Below, one piece after another: positions 26,203 to 34,701 of a stretch of DNA of 64,000 nucleotides (positions are counted from its first letter, which is position 1; the number at the start of each line of letters is the position of its first letter). The position numbers were made by a program, and so were the translations under genes. The stretch is from Nostoc punctiforme NIES-2108. Its GTDB lineage: Bacteria; Cyanobacteriota; Cyanobacteriia; Cyanobacteriales; Nostocaceae. Below the pieces are notes generated by a model that saw only the letters and a list, made by a program, of their open reading frames with translations, did not search any database and had not been told where the DNA came from. The stretch covers positions 225,806 through 289,805 of the forward strand of contig LXQE01000125.1 of the NCBI GenBank assembly GCA_003326195.1, given 5' to 3'.

Positions 26203-26577
26203 ATGGCTAGAAAGATGTATTACTTCAATGGTGATGACTCACATCCGATGCAACCGACATCTGCGGATATTATACTGCGGCAACAGCTAGAGGATTCTAT
26301 TAGCAGATACTTTTATGATGCGTGCGATCGCACCATTCAAAATCTGCTGTCTGATTGTCGGTGGTATGTCACAACCCACGCCAATGCTCTGACATTGGTA
26401 ATTGAATGTCCCGATCAAGTTATTAATTGGCGTGTTTTACAAAAAATTGTGCCAATGGGGACATTGCTATATGGAATTGTTAACAGTGCTAAAATCCGTG
26501 TTTGTCCCCCAGAAAGTCAAGGCATACCTTTTGAAATGAGGGTAGATGAACTTTCTGTTTATCGGGATTGGGCGTGA
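26203..26577 (+). CDS. Orphan 124-aa protein, paralogue of the one at 46015-46389
   Basis: I do not recognise the family. The protein has DSISRYFYDACDRTIQNLLSD, CRWYVTTHANALTLVIECPD and a C-terminal EMRVDELSVYRDWA. All three blocks are paralleled in the minus-strand gene at 46015-46389 (LACDRITRVLLSNCQWY, TLIIDCPD, NEISAYRDWL). It follows the SagB-type gene by 18 bp, so it is likely co-transcribed. Both paralogues sit directly after a flavin-dependent oxidoreductase gene, which suggests a helper or partner role (inference). It is soluble, with no signal peptide. Confidence 0.75.
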   Translation: MARKMYYFNGDDSHPMQPTSADIILRQQLEDSISRYFYDACDRTIQNLLSDCRWYVTTHANALTLVIECPDQVINWRVLQKIVPMGTLLYGIVNSAKIRVCPPESQGIPFEMRVDELSVYRDWA

Positions 26578-26596
26578 TTCGATTTTGGATTTTGTA

Positions 26597-27067
26597 TTAG
26601 TTAATATTCTGTTTGATAAGTGCAGCTACCTCTTCAAAAACCAAATCAGCAGAATGTTTGACAACAGGACTTAACTCTAGTCCCAAACCAAGATTTGCCG
26701 CTTCAATTAAATAAACTATGACATCTTCGGGAAAGTCATTTTGAAAGATTTTCCGTCCGGCGGCTAAAGCATTATCCCAACGAAAATCGTGCAAGTTATA
26801 ACTAGGTTCTGGCAAAGCTTCCAGTTCTTTTCCTGGAACTTTAAACACAGCACCCGGTTCAGAACCAGTTGAACTTGCATCAATAATTACTAATTGTTTA
26901 CTACCTCTAGCTTGAAACATTACTTCCATCCCTGCGGTGCCACAGTCATATACTCGCACATAAGGATGAGGGTTTTCAGCTAGATATTTTTGTAAGCGTT
27001 GGGCAATGATTACGCCTACAGCGTCGTCATTGCGATTTAGATTGCCGCAACCAATAATAGTTAGCAT
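26597..27067 (-). CDS. hupW: Hydrogenase maturation protease HupW
   Basis: The 156-aa protein is a HyaD/HupW-type Ni-dependent endopeptidase with IIGCGNLNRNDDAVG at the N-terminus, IIDASSTGS, and SYNLHDFRWDNAL with His near residue 93. It cleaves the C-terminal peptide of HupL after nickel insertion; the expected site is after the His in CTVH of HupL encoded in this window. It faces the SagB/124-aa operon, 20 bp away tail to tail, and is about 3 kb from hupL on the same strand. Confidence 0.93.
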   Translation of the reverse strand: MLTIIGCGNLNRNDDAVGVIIAQRLQKYLAENPHPYVRVYDCGTAGMEVMFQARGSKQLVIIDASSTGSEPGAVFKVPGKELEALPEPSYNLHDFRWDNALAAGRKIFQNDFPEDVIVYLIEAANLGLGLELSPVVKHSADLVFEEVAALIKQNIN

Positions 27068-27130
27068 GGGATGAGATTTCTAACCTCACTTTCGACATCT
27101 ACAATCATTAAAAGAATGCACTTTAAACTT

Positions 27131-27490
27131 TTATAAAGATACTTTTCTAAACCTGTGCCCATCTGGTTGTACAACTACAAATGCCCCTACTAATTCAACT
27201 TTAGAGTAAGTTTCTATAACTCGTACCAGCTCGTTATGAACTTTATTTACAGTTGTAGGTAGGATTCGGAGATAAATGACTCCAGATCCCATTGCTCTCA
27301 CAAAAACAAGATTTCCATAGTCTCTATCTCGCGTGATAAGAATACGGTTCTGTTCCTGTGCTGTTCTAAGTATTTCTTCATCACTTGCTTGCGAAAGACC
27401 AATCTGAGCAACAAGAACTACATCATGTCCGCTATCAACTAGAAATCTTGCTGTTACAGCATATACATCTTGATCCAGTAAGAATCTCAT
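27131..27490 (-). CDS. DUF5615 PIN-like toxin component
   Basis: The 119-aa protein begins MRFLLDQDVY and has the DUF5615 pattern SGHDVVLVAQIGLSQASDEEI, RILITRDRDYGNL, with acidic residues typical of a PIN-like nuclease. It forms a pair with the DUF433 gene immediately upstream; the ATG at 27490 begins two bases after that stop. An upstream in-frame TTG exists but is not needed. Predicted toxin of a type II-like pair. Confidence 0.87.
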   Translation of the reverse strand: MRFLLDQDVYAVTARFLVDSGHDVVLVAQIGLSQASDEEILRTAQEQNRILITRDRDYGNLVFVRAMGSGVIYLRILPTTVNKVHNELVRVIETYSKVELVGAFVVVQPDGHRFRKVSL

Positions 27491-27492
27491 GC

Positions 27493-27717
27493 TCAAATAG
27501 ATACTAGGCGAATGTCTTCAGCTGCCACTAGAGCGATCGCATATCCTAAGCAGGCACGAATGTCTTCGATTTTTAGGTCTGGATAGTAGTCTCGGATAAT
27601 TTCTTCAAATGAAAGTCCGTCATTAAGTAATTCAAGAATACTCTGCACAGTGATGCGTGTTCCTGCGATGCAAGGTTTACCGAAATGAATGTGAGAGTTA
27701 ACTACGATTCTGTCCAT
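27493..27717 (-). CDS. DUF433 antitoxin-like protein
   Basis: The 74-aa protein matches DUF433: HIHFGKPCIAGTRITVQSILELL, GLSFEEIIRDYYPDLKIEDIRACLGYA. Such proteins precede DUF5615 toxins and carry a winged-helix-like DNA-binding fold. It is the first gene of the two-gene minus-strand operon. Confidence 0.9.
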   Translation of the reverse strand: MDRIVVNSHIHFGKPCIAGTRITVQSILELLNDGLSFEEIIRDYYPDLKIEDIRACLGYAIALVAAEDIRLVSI

Positions 27718-27957
27718 TTAACTATAAACTAATAATATGTTTCTTAAATTATAAAATAAGAAGCCGTACTGTATCTATAAATGCAGTGAAACTTACTTTA
27801 AAGCTTAAGGTCATAGTAAAGGTATAAGATTAAGAACAACTCATTATCAAGCGTCTGCTGATTGTGATTATTTCGAGTTTGTGCCATAATCTGCAAAATA
27901 CGAGGCTCTGACTGATGGGACAGACAAAGCCTCTGAGAATAAATTATCAGTAAGAAA

Positions 27958-28380
27958 CTATAAAGCTACACCATGTTTCTTGGCAACTTCAGTCAGTTTT
28001 TCATACTGATGTTGTGATGCTTGAGTTAATATCTCTTCAGCCTGTTCTTTAGTACTTCCCTCTTTAGGAATTAAATACTTGACATAAAGAGATACAAAAT
28101 CGGCAGCGATCGCTAAACCGGATAAAGCGTGTTGGTCTGCTTCCTTGCCTGCGATCGCAGCTACCAAACCAGCTTTAATTGGGTCTGGTTTAACTTTCAT
28201 GAACTGCTCGACAAGTTTAGGAACGTAGTCTTCTGGTGGCAAATTATCTAACTTACTTCTATCAGGAGTAAAGTTACATTCTGCGGCTTGAGCTTGCTCT
28301 AAAACACACCATTCTATGTATTCTTGCAATGCTGCATCGGGAACGCGAGGGAGATAATTATGTAGCGCTAAATCAGACAC
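27958..28380 (-). CDS. Hypothetical helical protein
   Basis: The 140-aa soluble protein begins MSDLALHNYLPRVPDAALQEY and is mainly helical, with an acidic middle and LYVKYLIPKEGSTKEQAEEIL near the end. I do not recognise a named family. There is no signal peptide or membrane segment. It is flanked by the DUF433 gene and the hicBA pair and is monocistronic. Confidence 0.6.
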   Translation of the reverse strand: MSDLALHNYLPRVPDAALQEYIEWCVLEQAQAAECNFTPDRSKLDNLPPEDYVPKLVEQFMKVKPDPIKAGLVAAIAGKEADQHALSGLAIAADFVSLYVKYLIPKEGSTKEQAEEILTQASQHQYEKLTEVAKKHGVAL

Positions 28381-28554
28381 AAGCTTACCGTGTAAATTGC
28401 TGTTTTATGCAAATGCATTAACGCAAGCCTAACGCACTGTTTCTATAAGTTTTAGTGTGTTACGCTACGAGTTTTGAATATAAGACATTAGGAATATGGC
28501 ATTAGACATAGGTTATTTATCTCTCATTTCCCGCAAATTTATCTTTTGGACAAT

Positions 28555-28602
28555 CGCTCAGGCAGATGACTAATCCAGTAAGCTGTAAGTGAGCGTTGTC
28601 CA
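28555..28602. repeat. 48-bp direct repeat flanking hicBA, copy 1
   Basis: The segment starts CGCTCAGGCAGATGACTAAT and recurs at 29151-29198 with 43 of 48 identical bases, in the same orientation. The two copies flank the hicB-hicA pair, 596 bp apart. Confidence 0.85.
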
Positions 28603-28612
28603 TTATTGTGAT

Positions 28613-28822
28613 ATGAAAACTTTTACTGCGATCGTTGAAAGAGATCCTGATACTAAGTTCTATGTTGGCTATGTCCCTGGCTTTCCTGGAGCGCATTCTC
28701 AAGGTGAAACCTTGGATGAATTGCAGGAAAATTTGCGTGAAGTTATTGAGATGCTTCTAGAAGACGAGGATCTGGTATTCGAGACAGAGTTTGTAGGTAT
28801 ACAACAGATTGTGGTTCAGTAG
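28613..28822 (+). CDS. hicB: HicB-like antitoxin
   Basis: The 69-aa protein MKTFTAIVERDPDTKFYVGY has the HicB partial RNase-H-fold pattern with GYVPGFPGAHSQGETLDELQENLREVIEMLL. It neutralises HicA. The ATG at 28613 was preferred to an upstream in-frame start inside the flanking repeat. hicB comes before hicA with 3 bp between them. Confidence 0.92.
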   Translation: MKTFTAIVERDPDTKFYVGYVPGFPGAHSQGETLDELQENLREVIEMLLEDEDLVFETEFVGIQQIVVQ

Positions 28823-28825
28823 ACC

Positions 28826-29050
28826 ATGAGTAATATTCCTGTGCTGAAACCCCAAGAAGTTGTACGAATATTGGAGAGCCTTGGGTTTGTGGAGGTACGT
28901 CAGAAAGGCTCACACAAACAGTTTCGACACGAAGATGGACGAGGAACAACAGTCCCATTTCACAAAGGGCGTGACATCTCACCAAGGTTGCTACGGCAGA
29001 TTGCGAGTGATATTGGTTTGACGATTGAAGAAATGCTGGAGTGGCGATGA
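28826..29050 (+). CDS. hicA: HicA-like mRNA interferase toxin
   Basis: The 74-aa protein has the HicA dsRBD-like fold: LKPQEVVRILESLGFVEVRQ, the catalytic-His motif KGSHKQFRH at about residues 27-35, VPFHKGRDISPRLLRQI. HicA cleaves mRNA independently of translation when free of HicB. The frame is intact, so the pair could be active. Confidence 0.93.
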   Translation: MSNIPVLKPQEVVRILESLGFVEVRQKGSHKQFRHEDGRGTTVPFHKGRDISPRLLRQIASDIGLTIEEMLEWR

Positions 29051-29150
29051 GGTTTAACACTTAACCAGAAATCAAATGTTAAAACTGTAAACTAAGTTTA
29101 ATTTTTTGGCACAGTAATGCAAGAGCAATGTCTATGACGGCCTACGCCTA

Positions 29151-29198
29151 CGCTCAGGTAGATGACCAATCCAGTAAGCTGTAAGTAAGTCTTGTCCA
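29151..29198. repeat. 48-bp direct repeat flanking hicBA, copy 2
   Basis: Second copy of the repeat described at 28555-28602, with five mismatches. It runs directly into the 21-bp tandem array that follows. Confidence 0.85.
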
Positions 29199-29199
29199 A

Positions 29200-29283
29200 T
29201 GTAATCGCCAAAGTAACAAATGCGATCGCCGAAGTAACAAATGCGAACGCTGAAATAGCAAATGCGATCGCCGAAATAACATG
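29200..29283. repeat. Four-copy 21-bp tandem repeat containing HIP1 palindromes
   Basis: Units of the form TGCGATCGCCGAAGTAACAAA occur at 29200-29220, 29221-29241, 29242-29262 and 29263-29283, with a few substitutions each. The 21-bp period would keep reading frame, but no supported gene covers it. Confidence 0.9.
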
Positions 29284-29465
29284 TCTTATGTTGTATGAAT
29301 GGAGTAAGTAGACTCACAATAGCTGCTTAGGAAACTATAAATTACAAAAATTTCGATGCCTTACCCTATGACTAACCCACCTGATAATTAAATTAAGCGC
29401 GTAAGTCCTAGAGATATTGTGATAATAGTAAGCTAATGATGTTTTTACCAGAAGGTAAGGTGATT

Positions 29466-30044
29466 ATGGCAATCACATTAGATAAAGCTGCATCTGGGAA
29501 TATGACTCTTGAGGAGTTCTTTAATTATGACGATGGTACAGATGCAATGTATGAGTTTGAAGATGGAGAATTGCTTCTGATGACGGCCGAGAGTGAGATA
29601 AATCGACGAATTGCCATGTTTATCCTTGTCTGCTTTGTGCAACTGGGTATTCCTGCTTATCGGCTGTCGATGAAAACGGAAATTATAACTACTGGCTCAC
29701 GGGTGCGCGTTCCTGATTTAGTGGTGTTTTCTGAGGAGTTGGCGACGGCGATGGAGGGGGCTAAACGATCTACGGTAATGCCAGAGATGCCACCGCCGTT
29801 ATTAGTGGTTGAAGTGGTGAGTCCAAATCAGAGTAGTCGTGATTATCGCTATAAGCGATCTGAGTATGCAGCACGGGGTATTGTTGAGTATTGGATTGTT
29901 GATCCGATACAACAGCGAGTGACAGTTCTGGAATGGGTAGAGGGTTTTTATGAGGAGAAGGTGTATCTAGGAGATAGTGCGATCGCTTCGCTTGTATTTG
30001 CTGATCTAAAGTTGACTGCTGTTCAAGTTTTGCAGTGCCATTAA
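29466..30044 (+). CDS. Uma2 family (DUF820) PDDEXK-like protein
   Basis: The 192-aa protein has the Uma2 core: FEDGELLLMTAESEINRR, VRVPDLVVFS (Asp84) and PLLVVEVVSPNQSSRDYRYKRSEY (Glu116), then YWIVDP. The function is unknown, and it is a second family member in this window. ATG 29466 follows AAGGTAAGGTG; upstream in-frame ATGs have poorer ribosome sites. Confidence 0.9.
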   Translation: MAITLDKAASGNMTLEEFFNYDDGTDAMYEFEDGELLLMTAESEINRRIAMFILVCFVQLGIPAYRLSMKTEIITTGSRVRVPDLVVFSEELATAMEGAKRSTVMPEMPPPLLVVEVVSPNQSSRDYRYKRSEYAARGIVEYWIVDPIQQRVTVLEWVEGFYEEKVYLGDSAIASLVFADLKLTAVQVLQCH

Positions 30045-30126
30045 CGATGACTAAATGAGTCTTGAACAGCTACAAGAACTGATGGATTGAAGAAACGGTG
30101 ATAGAAAGCCAGAAGAATTTTGAGAA

Positions 30127-31722
30127 TTAAGCAGTCCGAAAACGCGCCAACTCCTCACCAGTTTTCGCATCATGGGCGTGGACTGTACACACCAAACATG
30201 AATCAAACGATCGCGCCACATGACCAACTTCTACTGGATCGCTAGAATCGTAAATGGGTGTGCCAATTAACGCTTCTTCAATGGGGCCGCGGATTCCATC
30301 GCCATCACGAGGGCCAATATTCCAAGTACCTGGGGCAATCACTTGGTAGTTTTTAATCTTACCGCCCTCTATTTCCACCCAGTGAGATAAAGAACCGCGT
30401 GCTGCTTCTGTTGCACCCCAACCCTTGCCATCTTTTTCTGTGGGTTTGATATACCAGGGGTCGTTTAATTTGAATTCGCGCAAACAGTGTTCAGCTTGCC
30501 GATATAACTTGACAAGTTCGTGAACTCGTGCCAACTGGCGCACATGAATACTAGCACCACCCATTTCCTTAAATACATCTAGAATCAAGCCGTCGTAGTG
30601 TTGCCAAGATTCGCCATGTTTACCACCAGCTACTAATTGACGCGCTAAGGGGCCAGTTTCCAAGCGTCCGAAGTCTTTGTGAAGAACTGCACTCGACCAA
30701 GAGTAGGCGTTATCGAAGTCTTTGGTATTGATTGCAGTAGGTTTAGTGGTGCGATCGCTAGGGTGAATATCTGCTGTCCCTTCATCGTACCAAGAGTGAG
30801 TTGTATTCTCGCGGGTAAATGACTGATCCATTAAGGTGTGAGTGTGTGTGAAGCTGTCGTACACTCCACTTTTCATGATCATCGCCGCATTTCGTCCTTC
30901 GATAGTCGGCTTTTGGTATTTATCTTCATGGGCTAAATATCCCCAAGTGACATATTTACCAACACCAGCGCCATATCTATCTAAACCGATGTCTAAACCC
31001 ATGCGCCAATAAAAACCTAAGTCGGAATCTCGATGATTTCGGTCTTCATCTAACCAATCTCTAAAGTCATCATAAGTTTGGATTTGTTCGTAGCGTTCTA
31101 AAGAACAACCTAACCACACTGGTTCTAACCAATTAGTGCGAAAGTATTCGAGAATTGCCCAAGCGCGGGTGATGTCTGTTAAAGTGGGGGCGCACATCAC
31201 GCCACCAGGAACCATGTAGCTGGAATGGGGCCATTGTCCGCCCAATAGTGCATAAATTTCTACGGGTTTAGCGGAAATTGTTATGCCGAGTTCATAAGAT
31301 TTGCCTGTGAAGGCGGCAAAGCGTCTCACAGCTTCGTCATAATAGCGACTATGGCGGTATTTTTTATTGGTTAAATCAATGGCAAACAAACCATAAAAGT
31401 AGCGGGGAATGCTTTGAATGGTCTCGACAATTTGACCGAGATTTCTCGCCAAAATTGCATTGCGGGGAACTTCTGTTTCCCAAGCTGTATCTAATGCCCA
31501 AGATGCAGAAGTCAGGTGAGAACCGCCGCAAATGCCGCAAATGCGAGGTGTGACAATTAATCCGGCTTGGGGGTCTTTACCGCGGAGGATAACTTCAAAT
31601 CCGCGAAATAATTCAGCGTGTGTCCAGGCGTTGACTACTCTTCCATGTTCAATATCAACTCGGACATCTAAATCGCCTTCAACTCTACCGACGGGCGATA
31701 TATCTAATGATTGAATTCCCAT
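30127..31722 (-). CDS. hupL: Uptake [NiFe]-hydrogenase large subunit
   Basis: The 531-aa protein carries the nickel ligands: Cys62 and Cys65 in RICGICGGSH, and Cys509 and Cys512 in DSCLVCTVH near the C-terminus. The expected HupW cut follows His515 and removes 16 residues (AHDAKTGEELARFRTA). HupL holds the NiFe(CN)2CO site that oxidises H2 released by nitrogenase in heterocysts. The ATG at 31722 matches the known MGIQSLDISPVGRVEGDLDV start; a TTG four codons upstream is rejected. The gene is continuous, with no hupL element. Confidence 0.98.
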   Translation of the reverse strand: MGIQSLDISPVGRVEGDLDVRVDIEHGRVVNAWTHAELFRGFEVILRGKDPQAGLIVTPRICGICGGSHLTSASWALDTAWETEVPRNAILARNLGQIVETIQSIPRYFYGLFAIDLTNKKYRHSRYYDEAVRRFAAFTGKSYELGITISAKPVEIYALLGGQWPHSSYMVPGGVMCAPTLTDITRAWAILEYFRTNWLEPVWLGCSLERYEQIQTYDDFRDWLDEDRNHRDSDLGFYWRMGLDIGLDRYGAGVGKYVTWGYLAHEDKYQKPTIEGRNAAMIMKSGVYDSFTHTHTLMDQSFTRENTTHSWYDEGTADIHPSDRTTKPTAINTKDFDNAYSWSSAVLHKDFGRLETGPLARQLVAGGKHGESWQHYDGLILDVFKEMGGASIHVRQLARVHELVKLYRQAEHCLREFKLNDPWYIKPTEKDGKGWGATEAARGSLSHWVEIEGGKIKNYQVIAPGTWNIGPRDGDGIRGPIEEALIGTPIYDSSDPVEVGHVARSFDSCLVCTVHAHDAKTGEELARFRTA

Positions 31723-31780
31723 TATCTTCTCCAATAATTGTTAAGGGGATGAGGGAAATGAGGGAGAAAGAATAACTAAC

Positions 31781-31836
31781 CAATTCCCAATTCCCAATTC
31801 CCAATTCCCAATGCCCCATGCCCCATGCCCAATGAC
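31781..31836. repeat. STRR array in the hupS-hupL spacer
   Basis: Repeated CAATTCC/AATTCCC heptamers at 31781-31810 run into ATGCCCC heptamers to 31836. Tandem repeats in the hupS-hupL spacer are a known feature of Nostoc and may form an mRNA hairpin between the two cistrons. Confidence 0.9.
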
Positions 31837-32798
31837 TAAACTGTAAAAAAGTCTTCTTCTGCCCAAGGTGGTGCTGCATCTTTGGCGACCATTGTCAGTA
31901 AGGCGTAGTCTTTTTTGTTCACCCCTGGCGGTAATTCTTTAGGAACTCCCATTACTGTTTGGGTTTTGAATACGGTTCCTGGTTTAAGGTCAAAGAAGGG
32001 AAATTCTGGTTCGGTACAACCTAAGCAAGGCATTCCGGCGCGAGTTTTGGAGGAGACGCGGTTCCATAGGATGCGGTTGCACGAAGAATGAGTCATGGGG
32101 CCGCGACAACCCAAGTCATAAAATAAGCAGCCTTTGCGCTGACCAAATTCGGCGGTTGAGGCTTTGTAGGCAAAGTGGATGTTGCGGGTACAACCTGTTT
32201 GTGTGTAGGTGTTGAAGAAGGTTTGGGGACGATTTAGTTCATCAAAAGCAATGTCTGCTATGCGTCCAGTAGCGATCGCAACTAATATCTGCGTAATCCA
32301 GTCGGGATGTGCGGGACATCCAGGTATATTGATTACAGGTAATCCGGCTTGCGACAGAAAATCTTTCCCTAAAAAGCCGCCTTCTTGACGCTTGAGAAAT
32401 TGCAAACCTTCCGATTCGCTGGGATTAGGTGACATGGCGGGAATTCCTCCCCATGTGGCACAATCTCCCACAGCGACGATAAATTTAGCAACTTTGGCGA
32501 GGTCTAATAACCAATCTTTCATGGCGCGATCGGCAAACCGATTCCATTCGCCAGTACCGTTGGGGGCATTAACAACGCTGCCTTCAAATACCAAGATATC
32601 TAAAGGAATTGTGCCAGAAATACAATTTCGTAGCAGTGTTTGCAAATCGTTGCCTAGTTCCAGCCCCAAGGAAGGATGCCAAAGTATATTGATACCAAAG
32701 TCGGCAATTAAATCGCAGACTGTCGGTTCTTCGGCGTTGAGAAATGACATGGTGTTACCGGAACAAGCACCACCCTGTAGCCATAGTACGTTAGTCAT
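31836..32798 (-). CDS. hupS: Uptake [NiFe]-hydrogenase small subunit
   Basis: The 320-aa protein has the proximal-cluster motif LQGGACSGN at the N-terminus, AVGDCATWGG, INIPGCPAHPDW, then YDLGCRGPMTHSSCNR and MPCLGCTEPEFPF for the medial and distal clusters. It relays electrons from the HupL active site. Unlike proteobacterial small subunits it has no twin-arginine signal peptide, as is typical of cyanobacterial HupS. hupL follows after the repeat-containing spacer, so the two form an operon. Confidence 0.97.
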   Translation of the reverse strand: MTNVLWLQGGACSGNTMSFLNAEEPTVCDLIADFGINILWHPSLGLELGNDLQTLLRNCISGTIPLDILVFEGSVVNAPNGTGEWNRFADRAMKDWLLDLAKVAKFIVAVGDCATWGGIPAMSPNPSESEGLQFLKRQEGGFLGKDFLSQAGLPVINIPGCPAHPDWITQILVAIATGRIADIAFDELNRPQTFFNTYTQTGCTRNIHFAYKASTAEFGQRKGCLFYDLGCRGPMTHSSCNRILWNRVSSKTRAGMPCLGCTEPEFPFFDLKPGTVFKTQTVMGVPKELPPGVNKKDYALLTMVAKDAAPPWAEEDFFTV

Positions 32799-33215
32799 CG
32801 GCTATGCGTTTTTCTATTGTTTCCCATGCATGATGTAGGTGATAATGCTTGTAAAGTCTCACCTGCTTATCAATATTTATTTTTCAATACTAAGATATTT
32901 TTTGATTTAATTCTCTTTCATTAAAAAAGAATTAATCATTAAAAATAGCTAACAGTTTTACAAGATTATTTTCAATTATGATGTTTGTTATACTCGTAAC
33001 AGATTTAATAAATAAAAAACAGTAAAAACAAAATTATTATTTTTTACTTATTGACGTTAAATAACCTAGTGTACTGAATTCATTCCTGCTAGCTGTTAAT
33101 TCGTGCGAAAGGATGAGTCTTTTAGGCAGTCAGATTTTAATGCAATAACCGAGTCAAATTCAGCAACATATTGGGGTGCAAAGTCTTGCACCCCGTCAGC
33201 TATATATCAGTTTCT
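32799..33215 (-). promoter_or_regulatory. hupS upstream region
   Basis: The 417-bp gap, read on the minus strand, is the hupSL promoter region. It is very AT-rich. The imperfect palindrome GTTATACTCGTAAC at 32987-33000 resembles but does not match the NtcA consensus GTA-N8-TAC, so it is only a candidate. The part near 33170-33215 belongs to the 3' side of the Rpn fragment. Confidence 0.35.
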
Positions 33216-33413
33216 TTAAGATTTTCGTTGTACAGCTTGCCTAACAACTTGTTCGTCCAAGCCTAAGCCTTGAGCTATCTGCTCAATACTCAACCCCAAC
33301 CCTAATAAGTGGGGTATCGCTTCTAACTTAGCTTCTTGTATACCTTCTTGTTTACCTTCTGCAAAAACATCTTGGTAAAATCTAATTTGCTTTAACTCAT
33401 TTGCTCCAAACAT
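33216..33413 (-). pseudogene. Duplicated 3' fragment of the neighbouring DUF2887/Rpn-like gene
   Basis: This 65-aa frame, MFGANELKQIRFYQDVFAEG onward with GLSIEQIAQGLGLDEQVVRQA, is nearly the same as the last 70 residues of the 267-aa protein encoded just upstream (33434-34237). The offset between equivalent Met codons is 230 bp. It is best read as a tandem duplication of the 3' end, lacking the nuclease-like domain. It has its own ATG, so a short peptide could still be made. Confidence 0.75.
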
Positions 33414-33433
33414 TGTTTTAATCTCCTCCTGTT

Positions 33434-34237
33434 TTAGGGTTTTGATTGTGCAGCTTGCCTAACAACTTGTTCGTCCAAACCTAACACTTGAGCTATCTGC
33501 TCAATACTTAAACCCAATGCTAATAAGCGAGGTATCGTTTCTAACTTCCCTTCTTGTATACCTTCTTGTTTACCTTCTTGTCTGCCTTCTGCAAAAACAT
33601 CTTGGTAAAATCTAGTTTGCTTTAACTCATTTGATCCAAACATTTTTCCGATCTCCTCTTGGCTCAATCGCGGCAACTTGTAGATTAATATCGTCTCTAT
33701 CAATTGTATAATTTCCCTAATAGTAGCGACATCTGGAATTTGCTCTCTAGCACTGTTGACTATTTCGATAGCTTTTGTTATCGCAGTTAATTCTGGTTCG
33801 ATGATGAGTTTAACTGTCTCTATGCCAATTGATGATGTCTCGATTGAGCTTAATTCGTCAAGATAGACGCGAGTCACTCGTTGTGAATTGAGTAGTTCTG
33901 TATATCTTTCGGTATCTCCAGTATTAACGCTACGGTTGGGGTAGATGACAACACCACGCCAATTATTGGTTAATTCGGTTTTGTCGAGATAATTAAAAAT
34001 TTCGGTAAATAAACGCGAGTAGAACTTTTTATCTGGTTGAAATTGCACTTCGGCAAAATAAATAGGTAGTTCTGCTGCATTTGGGAGGAAAACACCATCG
34101 ATTCTAAAGGCTAGTTGTTTGACTTCTACTGAAGAAAATTGGTAAACACTAGCTAGTTGGGGCGATTGGTTAATCATTTCAAAGAAAGTAGTGGGGATAC
34201 TCTGAAAGATCCGATAGAAAATGCTGTCTGTTTTCAA
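33434..34237 (-). CDS. DUF2887/Rpn-family PDDEXK-like protein
   Basis: The 267-aa protein begins KTDSIFYRIFQSIPTTFFEM and shows the Rpn/PDDEXK core VFLPNAAELPIYFAEVQFQ with Asp47 and a Glu-x-Gln variant, then YSRLFTEIFNYL. The C-terminal EGxQEGxQEGKLE helix and GLSIEQIAQVLGLDEQVV motif are typical of cyanobacterial members. These proteins are linked to recombination-promoting nucleases, often wrongly called transposases. Its 3' end is duplicated downstream. Confidence 0.88.
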   Translation of the reverse strand: MKTDSIFYRIFQSIPTTFFEMINQSPQLASVYQFSSVEVKQLAFRIDGVFLPNAAELPIYFAEVQFQPDKKFYSRLFTEIFNYLDKTELTNNWRGVVIYPNRSVNTGDTERYTELLNSQRVTRVYLDELSSIETSSIGIETVKLIIEPELTAITKAIEIVNSAREQIPDVATIREIIQLIETILIYKLPRLSQEEIGKMFGSNELKQTRFYQDVFAEGRQEGKQEGIQEGKLETIPRLLALGLSIEQIAQVLGLDEQVVRQAAQSKP

Positions 34238-34701
34238 GGGAGCTTGTTTTACAGTTGATGAATATATTTTACACTTCGACGATCCCGTGGCGAATCTTTG
34301 GAGTATACAAAAATTAGCTGGTAAGATAGTGCATATATGTATGTCAACAATTCAAGAAAGAATATTTGGATTGTGTCGAGTGATGATACAAAAAGTATTT
34401 TAAAAATATTAGGTGTTTAAAGCTGACATTAATATTAGCAATTTCCCCCTAGAATTTTAGAAATAGGGTGTTTTATAGTAAAAAAATTGATTGGGCATGG
34501 GGTATTGGATATTGGACATGGGATCAACTCTTTCCCTAGTCCTTAATCATTAGCCCTAGTCTCAGACAAAAAAGGGGAATTCCGCCTAAAGGACTCGAAG
34601 CCTGCGTAAATCAGTATGGCCCGTGATGAAATGCGATCGCGTGTTTCGATCATTCATGGGTGTTGGACTCAATTCCCAATTGGCTAGAGTACGGCAGAGT
34701 T
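34238..34701. other. Intergenic region with STRR remnants
   Basis: A 464-bp gap between divergent genes. Degenerate heptamers (TTGGGCATGGGGTATTGGAT) lie at about 34491-34522. It should contain the promoter of the extended hyp operon. No gene or clear operator is seen. Confidence 0.4.

Noticed and set aside
32987..33000. NtcA site in the hupS promoter region
   Set aside because: GTTATACTCGTAAC is palindromic but does not match GTA-N8-TAC, so it is left only as a weak candidate.
33434..34237. Insertion-sequence transposase
   Set aside because: It is the Rpn/DUF2887 type often labelled transposase; no inverted repeats or DDE features frame it.
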